A model generated the notes under the pieces. That model was not told where the DNA came from. It did no database searches and saw only the letters and a program-made list of their open reading frames with translations. A DNA stretch of 52,739 nucleotides from a bacterium (GTDB lineage Bacteria > Bacillota > Clostridia > Lachnospirales > Lachnospiraceae). Of the stretch, positions 50,434-52,739 are shown one piece after another. The first letter of the stretch is position 1. Each line of letters begins with the position of its first letter. The DNA is taken from NCBI GenBank assembly GCA_028727105.1, contig JAQYOU010000108.1, positions 1-52,739 of the forward strand, read 5' to 3'. Both the position numbers and the translations under genes were made by a program.

Positions 50434-50462
50434 TCTACAAGATGATGGAAATATGCTACACT
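50434..50462 (+). promoter_or_regulatory. Promoter of the secreted nuclease gene
   Basis: TCTACA (50434-50439), a 17-bp spacer and TACACT (50457-50462) with TGC before it, an extended -10. Confidence 0.55.
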
Positions 50463-50501
50463 GAAGATAGAGAGCCACATATGTGGGAGGAGAGAGCACA
50501 A

Positions 50502-51479
50502 ATGAATCATAACAAGGGAAAATATCTGAAGCAGCTTGCAATAGCTGTATTTCTTGCTGCGTCCATGATCTTATCGCCGGTGTCTGTGCCGACAAATGAT
50601 GGAATGGACACAGCTGTCATCACCCTGGCGGCAGCAAAATCTTTTTCTATTAAGGACGTTCCGAAATACGATGGAAAGGCCACGGTAAAAGTAAATGGCA
50701 ACAAGCCATACTTTACCGAAAGAGAGAAGAAAAACACAAAAGCCTTTGAAAGCTATCAGAAACTGGATAAGATGGGAAGATGTGGTGTTGCCTATGCAAA
50801 TGTTTGTCCGGAACTGATGCCTACGGAGGAACGTGGTGAGATCGGATCCATCAAGCCGAGCGGTTGGTATACCGTGAAGTACAATGGAATCGTGGATGGA
50901 AACTACCTCTATAACCGTTGTCACTTGATCGCATATTGCCTGACTGCAGAGAACGCAAATAAGAAAAATCTGATCACGGGAACCCGATATCTGAATAACG
51001 AAGGCATGCTGCCTTACGAGATCAAGGTAGCCCAGTACGTGGAGGATACAGGAAATCACGTGCTTTACCGTGTGACTCCGGTCTTTGAGGGAAACAATCT
51101 GCTGGCAAGCGGAGTTCTGATGGAAGCATATTCGGTAGAAGATAAAGGAAAGGGCATTTCATTCTGCATCTATGCGTATAACGTACAGCCGGGTATTACG
51201 ATCAACTATAAAAACGGTGACAGCAAGCTTTCCAGCGGCGCAAATGCAGGAAGCGGAAGCAGCGGAGCGGATACAAAGAAAGATTCGGATACAAGTAAGG
51301 ATACCGGTACTACCGCTGCAAATCAGACCTATATCCTGAATACGAATACGAAGAAATTTCATAAGCCGGGTTGCAGGTCAGTAAAGCAGATGAGCGAAAA
51401 AAACAAAAAAGAAGTGAAGGACACCAGGGATCACATTATTTCTGATGGTTATGAACCATGCAAGATCTGCAATCCGTAG
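50502..51479 (+). CDS. Secreted DNA/RNA non-specific endonuclease with a C-terminal zinc module
   Basis: A 325-residue protein. The N-terminal signal segment (about residues 8-28) is followed by a nuclease domain of the DNA/RNA non-specific family with the catalytic-type motif YNRCHLIAY (the family's R-x-H) and ENANKKNLITGTRYLN (metal-site Asn). A Gly/Ser/Asp-rich linker lies near 245-275, and a C-terminal module has KFHKPGCRSV and YEPCKICNP, which resembles the small Ada-like zinc modules found on secreted nucleases. It probably degrades extracellular DNA, for nutrition or DNA uptake. ATG 50502 is chosen because the signal segment then starts normally and a GGGAGGAGAG site lies upstream. Confidence 0.85.
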   Translation: MNHNKGKYLKQLAIAVFLAASMILSPVSVPTNDGMDTAVITLAAAKSFSIKDVPKYDGKATVKVNGNKPYFTEREKKNTKAFESYQKLDKMGRCGVAYANVCPELMPTEERGEIGSIKPSGWYTVKYNGIVDGNYLYNRCHLIAYCLTAENANKKNLITGTRYLNNEGMLPYEIKVAQYVEDTGNHVLYRVTPVFEGNNLLASGVLMEAYSVEDKGKGISFCIYAYNVQPGITINYKNGDSKLSSGANAGSGSSGADTKKDSDTSKDTGTTAANQTYILNTNTKKFHKPGCRSVKQMSEKNKKEVKDTRDHIISDGYEPCKICNP

Positions 51480-51529
51480 GACTGAACTGGGAACGATTAA
51501 TAAACAGCATACATTGCAAGTGAATCATG

Positions 51530-51557
51530 GGCGCAGGAGAGATCCTGCGCCTTTTTT
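51530..51557 (+). terminator. Nuclease gene terminator
   Basis: GGCGCAGGA/TCCTGCGCC with a GAGA loop and six T. Confidence 0.88.
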
Positions 51558-51718
51558 CGATTTTTAATTCAAAGAGCAGAAAAGAAATATAAGACAGATA
51601 GACAGGGGCTGAACATTAGTTCTGCGAGGTTTATTGGACACTCACTGGTGTAGGATAGGGACATATCAAAGAACTGAGGCTTCAAAAAATGTAACAAAAA
51701 AAGAGAGAGGTGGCTTAT

Positions 51719-51913
51719 ATGGAAAACAACGGTTTCGATAGCACAAATCATTACAGTGATTGCACAGGTCCTTACTGCGATTGCGATGAAAGACGATATG
51801 GAAGCAGATCAACAGGGAGCGGAGATTGGATTCTGTTGATTTTATCAATCATTTTTGGAGTGGTATTTCCACCGCTGGGATTTGTATTCTTTTTGTGCTT
51901 GGTATTGAAATAG
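51719..51913 (+). CDS. Small membrane protein
   Basis: A 64-residue protein. The polar N-terminus has three cysteines (DCTGPYCDCDERR) and the C-terminal half is one long hydrophobic segment (WILLILSIIFGVVFPPLGFVFFLCLVLK), which could be one bent or two short helices around the PP pair. GAGAGG lies upstream of ATG 51719. I do not recognise the family. The 240-bp stretch before it holds only the nuclease terminator and AT-rich DNA. The next gene follows after 11 bp, so the two are probably one transcript. Confidence 0.55.
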   Translation: MENNGFDSTNHYSDCTGPYCDCDERRYGSRSTGSGDWILLILSIIFGVVFPPLGFVFFLCLVLK

Positions 51914-51924
51914 GGGGGCTGACT

Positions 51925-52188
51925 ATGAAGTGGATGGATTTAAACAGAGATGGAAACGTAGATGCTGCAGAGGCGTACTTTGGAATGGAGATGCTTTGCA
52001 GTAGCAGAGAAGAACACGAAGCACTCTTTGGAGATGCTGGTGATTTTGACGAAGATGAAGCAGAGGATTACGACGATGAATTGGAACTGGCGGGTCTGGA
52101 TCGTGAAGAACTGGAATTTATGGACGAGGATGAGCGTCGGGAAGCATTAGAAGATACCGGACTTGACCCAGATGATTTTGATTTCTAA
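51925..52188 (+). CDS. Small acidic protein with an EF-hand-like loop
   Basis: An 87-residue, very acidic protein. Residues 5-16, DLNRDGNVDAAE, match the 12-residue EF-hand calcium loop pattern (D-x-N-x-D-G-x-V-x-x-x-E). The rest is rich in Asp and Glu (FDEDEAEDYDDELEL, DPDDFDF). It has no signal peptide, so a cytoplasmic calcium- or partner-binding role is possible. ATG 51925 follows a GGGGGG site; a longer frame from 51826 would overlap the preceding gene and has no site. Its neighbours are a small membrane protein and a helical membrane-anchored protein. Confidence 0.6.
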   Translation: MKWMDLNRDGNVDAAEAYFGMEMLCSSREEHEALFGDAGDFDEDEAEDYDDELELAGLDREELEFMDEDERREALEDTGLDPDDFDF

Positions 52189-52291
52189 GGTTTCACAATC
52201 CGGACGCGATGTGGAAAAGCAATCACTTTTTATCGGATGATGTAATTGAACCGTTCCTGGTTACAAGGCAAGTTGAGAAAGGAGAATCCGA

Positions 52292-52739
52292 ATGAAAAAA
52301 GAATATGTATTGGGCGTATTAAGTATCATTGCGGTTGTGTTTGCAGTTGGGTTTGGAATGTATCTTGATTACTCACATAAGCGGGAAGTAAAAATCATAT
52401 ATACGGAAGCGGAAAAACTGATCGATCAGGAACAATACGAAGATGCAAGCGATGTATTGAGCATTATTGAGCAGGAGAACTATGAAAACACACAGGAACT
52501 CATGGAATATTGCCAGGCACATATTTCTTACGATTCCGGAAATTTGGAGGCAGCGTACAAGGAACTCAAATATGGGACGTACGAAAACCAGCCGACTGAA
52601 AGAAAACAGAAAATGATAGCATTTAAAAATCGGGTGGTAAGGGAGTATGACACATATTGTGAAGCGGAGAGAAAACGACAGCAGGAGCAGGAAGAAAAAG
52701 AGTATCGGCAGAAGGTCAGGAGTGGGGTTCCGTTTGTGG
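52292..52739 (+). CDS. Membrane-anchored protein with helical repeats, 3' end outside the window
   Basis: An open frame of 149 codons that runs off the right edge. It has an N-terminal transmembrane helix (about residues 5-23), then TPR-like helices (EAEKLIDQEQYEDASDVLSI, LMEYCQAHISYDSGNLEAAY), and a highly charged helix near 120-140 (EAERKRQQEQEEKEYRQK) leading to RSGVPFV. AAAGGAGAA lies upstream of the ATG. It looks like a full-length beginning, not a broken gene, but the function is unknown. The 103 bp before it (52189-52291) hold no recognisable feature. Confidence 0.6.
   Translation, partial: MKKEYVLGVLSIIAVVFAVGFGMYLDYSHKREVKIIYTEAEKLIDQEQYEDASDVLSIIEQENYENTQELMEYCQAHISYDSGNLEAAYKELKYGTYENQPTERKQKMIAFKNRVVREYDTYCEAERKRQQEQEEKEYRQKVRSGVPFV

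Noticed and set aside
50373..50501. N-terminal extension of the secreted nuclease by 43 codons
   Set aside because: It would bury the signal peptide inside the protein and place the promoter's -10 region within the coding sequence.

Overview
The window looks like a chromosomal segment of a Gram-positive, obligately anaerobic gut-type Lachnospiraceae/Clostridia bacterium. The evidence is strong AGGAGG ribosome-binding sites, a pyrophosphate-type phosphofructokinase, a secG-rnr-ssrA-smpB neighbourhood, YesM/YesN-type sugar sensing, PocR-domain sensors, hemerythrins and many lipoproteins. No rRNA, tRNA, CRISPR array, transposase or prophage was seen. The species cannot be named from the sequence alone.

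Region by region. (1) 120-14567 is a pentose/monosaccharide uptake and catabolism locus. A LacI-type repressor is divergent from xylulokinase, a DUF4867 protein and a FucI/AraA-fold isomerase. These are followed by a membrane-anchored sugar-binding sensor with a LytS/YesM kinase and a YesN regulator (the layout of the XylFII-LytS-YesN xylose three-component system), a XylF-like lipoprotein and a ChvE-MmsA-MmsB ABC importer. (2) 14715-16387 couples a PocR-domain soluble chemotaxis-type transducer to a DMT transporter. (3) 16561-22364 holds an acyl-CoA ligase and several lineage-type unknowns: a membrane-anchored sigma-region-2-like protein, small proteins, a candidate small RNA and a degenerate GGDEF/EAL membrane protein. 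(4) 22424-31759 is housekeeping: greA, enolase, a CapA-like protein, secG, rnr, tmRNA, a double hemerythrin, PPi-PFK and smpB. (5) 32196-44066 is signalling and envelope: an HTH protein with a FtsB/DivIC-like protein, a hybrid kinase with a degenerate catalytic domain, a methyl-accepting chemotaxis protein with a histone-like tail, an OmpR/HK two-component pair, a lipoprotein, CheV and a charge-block membrane protein. (6) 44099-49880 is a second sugar locus with a PocR-AraC regulator, class II aldolase, FucI-like isomerase, FGGY kinase and DUF4432 epimerase. (7) 49948-52739 carries a RelE/ParE toxin with only a stub of its antitoxin, a secreted nuclease, small acidic or membrane proteins and a truncated final gene.

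The most striking signal is a family of at least twelve intergenic imperfect palindromes, each 59-64 bp, scattered over the first 39 kb. They share a fixed hairpin core (GACTTYGCAC, 4-5 nt loop, GTGCGGAG) and a fixed pattern of unpaired bases. The stems differ in sequence from copy to copy yet remain self-complementary. Compensatory changes are visible directly, and copies often sit in tandem twos and threes. This looks like an undescribed structured repeat under selection at the level of folding.

The two sugar loci appear to follow the same logic (isomerase, kinase, then pentose-phosphate entry or aldol cleavage), with extracellular sensing and ABC import only in the first. Starts were chosen by ribosome-binding site; several differ from the longest possible frame.
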